From NCBI GenBank assembly GCA_024693415.1, contig JAILKX010000022.1, forward strand, positions 1-32,212: a DNA stretch of 32,212 bases, in the 5' to 3' direction. Numbering within the stretch: the stretch's first letter is position 1; each line of letters starts with the position of its first letter. The position numbers and the translations under genes are program-made. The notes under the pieces are model-generated. The model was not told where the DNA came from. It searched no databases and worked only from the letters and a program-made list of their open reading frames with translations. Source of the DNA: Bacilli bacterium. Lineage in GTDB: Bacteria > Bacillota_I > Bacilli_A > RFN20 > CAG-826. Of the stretch, positions 31,135 to 32,212 are shown in pieces.

Positions 31135-31224
31135 AGTTAGACCTTGGCGATGATGGCGGGGCGATTCATTTTATAATGAATGACCCAAGAATGGTAGGGC
31201 TGCCCCATGGTCAGAAATGATGCG

Positions 31225-31272
31225 TTTCATCAATTCAGGCGACCCGTGTATGCAAATTCGCTCGAAAATCAA
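31225..31272 (+). repeat. Intergenic dispersed repeat, copy C (longest)
   Basis: The left 38 bases match copy A at 33 of 38 positions, and the right 27 bases match copy B with one substitution and one gap. All three copies have the same orientation in the window. Confidence 0.8.
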
Positions 31273-31446
31273 CCCCAAGCAGGCGAAAAACCATCGCCGT
31301 AGCGTGCACCAAAACCGCCGTTTGCCCAGATCGGCCAAGGAACAAGCGCTCTTTCGATAAACACCATTTACGCCTCCAAAGTTCGACTAATCTAAAGTTA
31401 TATTTTACTTTAGTCGCCATAATTCAAGGCGCCACCCCTGCGGACG

Positions 31447-31472
31447 AAAAAAAAGAACATACGAAGTATGTT
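31447..31472 (-). terminator. Second tandem terminator after the GNAT block
   Basis: On the minus strand AACATAC-TTC-GTATGTT is followed by C and eight Ts. The stem is AT-rich but perfect. Confidence 0.8.
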
Positions 31473-31487
31473 GAAAAACCCCCATCC

Positions 31488-31522
31488 AAAAAGCCGTCGA
31501 TCGCCCTAAGGGTTTCGACGGC
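31488..31522 (-). terminator. First tandem terminator after the GNAT block
   Basis: On the minus strand GCCGTCGA pairs with TCGACGGC, with an inner CCCTTAGGG palindrome in the loop, and TTTTT follows. It lies 25 bases past the TAA at 31550-31548. Confidence 0.9.
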
Positions 31523-31547
31523 CCATGAATTGTTTTGCGGGTGCTGG

Positions 31548-31717
31548 TTATTCTGCGGATTCGGCTTCGAGGGCGATGGCGCCGTAAATGGCCGGCGCGC
31601 TGGTCCACGCCTCATCGCTTTCTGCATTTCCGGATCTTTCTCGTCATCTATAATCTTCTGCATTTCCTCATCTGATATCGGATGCAGGAGCAGCCTTTTT
31701 GTCTCTATTTTTATCAT
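31548..31717 (-). pseudogene. Truncated GNAT acetyltransferase, N-terminal remnant
   Basis: The ATG at 31717 has an AGGAG ribosome-binding site and overlaps the stop of the upstream GNAT gene as ATGA. Its first 35 residues (IETKRLLLHPISDEEM, then DPEMQKAM) are the start of a typical RimJ-type GNAT protein, whose normal length is about 170-190 residues. After codon 35 the similarity stops and the base composition turns from AT-rich to GC-rich. A +2 frame from 31610 gives 20 native-looking codons (AWTSAPAIYGAIALEAESAE) and a TAA at 31550-31548, just before a terminator. The original frame instead runs on to 31424 straight through both terminators, which argues against it being functional. It is most simply a breakpoint or deletion remnant. 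Confidence 0.65.
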
Positions 31718-32212
31718 GCATCTCCTCGCTCGCCATCCTTCCAAAAATAGAATGAGTAATGATGCTTCTTTCGGAAGCCAAGCCTCTTGTAGAATTCCAT
31801 ATTGGAAATCACGTAGGCCCTGGTTGCTCCAAGCTTTTTAGCTCTGCGAAACGCCTCAAACATCAAGGCTCTTGCAATGCCCTTCCCTCTGTATGCCGGT
31901 ATGGTGCAGACAGGCTCAACATAAACATAATCGGTCCCTGCCATATACCAGAGCAGACAACAGGCCACCATTTCTCCCTTTTCATTTACTGCTGCAACAC
32001 CTAAGTCCTTATTAAAATGCTTTCTGACTCTTGGAACAATCTCCTCTTCTCTCTCAAATTCTGCTTTATCATCACCATGATCAAATCCCTGCCAGAAAAG
32101 CCATTGAAGGTCATAAGCATCCTTCACAGGATCCGGACAAAAGAGCTTAAGGCCATCCGGGAGTTTTGCTTCAAGCGAATCAGAAAGACTCCTTTCCATG
32201 ATGGTCTCATCC
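31714..32212 (-). CDS. GNAT-family N-acetyltransferase, 5' end probably outside the window
   Basis: Transfers an acetyl group from acetyl-CoA to an amine of unknown identity. The C-terminal GNAT core has the strand VYVEPVCTIPAYRGKGIARAL, whose YRGKGIARA is the acetyl-CoA pyrophosphate loop, and the final FYKRLGF motif. An ATG at 32199 gives 161 residues, but the frame stays open to the window edge without a ribosome-binding site before that ATG. The segment WLFWQGFDHGDD is, in proteins I remember, in the middle of longer GNAT proteins, so this is likely the second part of a larger gene. Base composition is clearly more A/T-rich than in the rest of the window. It overlaps the truncated GNAT gene by ATGA. 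Confidence 0.82.
   Translation of the reverse strand, partial: DETIMERSLSDSLEAKLPDGLKLFCPDPVKDAYDLQWLFWQGFDHGDDKAEFEREEEIVPRVRKHFNKDLGVAAVNEKGEMVACCLLWYMAGTDYVYVEPVCTIPAYRGKGIARALMFEAFRRAKKLGATRAYVISNMEFYKRLGFRKKHHYSFYFWKDGERGDA

Larger units (their letters stand above)
31135..31547. other. 413-base intergenic region
   Basis: No gene is called here. It contains an inverted repeat ATTCAT-TTTATA-ATGAAT (31164-31181) just upstream of the TTD14-like gene, copy C of the intergenic repeat (31225-31272), an AT-rich hairpin CTAAAGT-N8-ACTTTAG (31392-31413) and two tandem minus-strand terminators. A 61-codon frame at 31235-31420 has no ribosome-binding site and ends within the repeat, so it was not called. 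Confidence 0.6.

Noticed and set aside
31235..31420. A 61-codon minus-strand frame upstream of the TTD14-like gene
   Set aside because: It has no ribosome-binding site, no family resemblance, and its end lies in the dispersed repeat, so it is probably chance.

Overview
The window looks like a chromosomal segment from an anaerobic or facultatively fermentative member of the Bacillota (Firmicutes), possibly one of the uncultured gut Bacilli. This is inferred from the gene content and control sites: a CsoR/CopZ/CopA copper operon, CIRCE (HrcA-type) operators, a cre-like site, strong AGGAGG ribosome-binding sites, a 2-hydroxyacyl-CoA dehydratase/activase-type iron-sulfur system, and a four-domain CoA-disulfide reductase. 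No rRNA, tRNA, CRISPR array, insertion sequence or phage gene was found.

Layout. 1-3.3 kb (minus): an operon-like series of a GH2 glycosidase, a Cof-type HAD phosphatase and an alpha/beta-hydrolase cut by the window edge. 3.3-4.5 kb (plus): an M24 peptidase. 4.5-7.4 kb (minus): copA-copZ-csoR behind a compact promoter with a perfect CsoR-type palindrome. 7.4-8 kb (minus): a small heat-shock protein with two CIRCE-like elements around its promoter. 8-11.1 kb (minus): an unrecognised 163-residue protein, a YbaK-type deacylase, and a 710-residue protein with an N-terminal PIN nuclease domain, long Lys/Pro/Glu/Ala linkers and a duplicated C-terminal module. 11.2-12.3 kb (minus): mutY. 12.3-14.75 kb (plus): tyrS and a family 2 glycosyltransferase, ending in a terminator.

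14.8-17.4 kb (minus): a GH3 glycosidase with a cre-like site in its promoter. 17.5-22.6 kb (minus): a three-gene unit of a double-activase iron-sulfur protein, a dehydratase-like partner and a TtcA-like tRNA thiolation enzyme. 23.0-24.2 kb (minus): a membrane diguanylate cyclase. 24.5-25 kb (plus): an orphan RHH-like/MNT nucleotidyltransferase protein behind a palindrome. 25-27.5 kb (minus): CoA-disulfide reductase-rhodanese-TusA-DsrE. 27.6-29 kb (plus): a MATE transporter preceded by a 16-codon leader ORF that looks like a translational attenuator. 29-31.1 kb (minus): a DUF4037 nucleotidyltransferase-like protein and a TTD14-like P-loop/CYTH protein. 31.4-32.2 kb (minus): an AT-richer GNAT block whose second gene breaks off into native-looking sequence.

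Themes. Sugar use (GH2, GH3, HAD, esterase), metal and redox homeostasis (Cop operon, CoADR, Fe-S enzymes), stress control (CIRCE) and RNA quality (YbaK, TtcA, TyrS, PIN protein) dominate. The most unusual parts are the PIN-linker protein, the leader-peptide arrangement before the MATE gene, the TTD14-like/DUF4037 pair, the split dehydratase-activase/TtcA unit, and a three-copy intergenic repeat at 22.8, 24.4 and 31.2 kb. All database-level family assignments are made from memory of motifs; no search was run.
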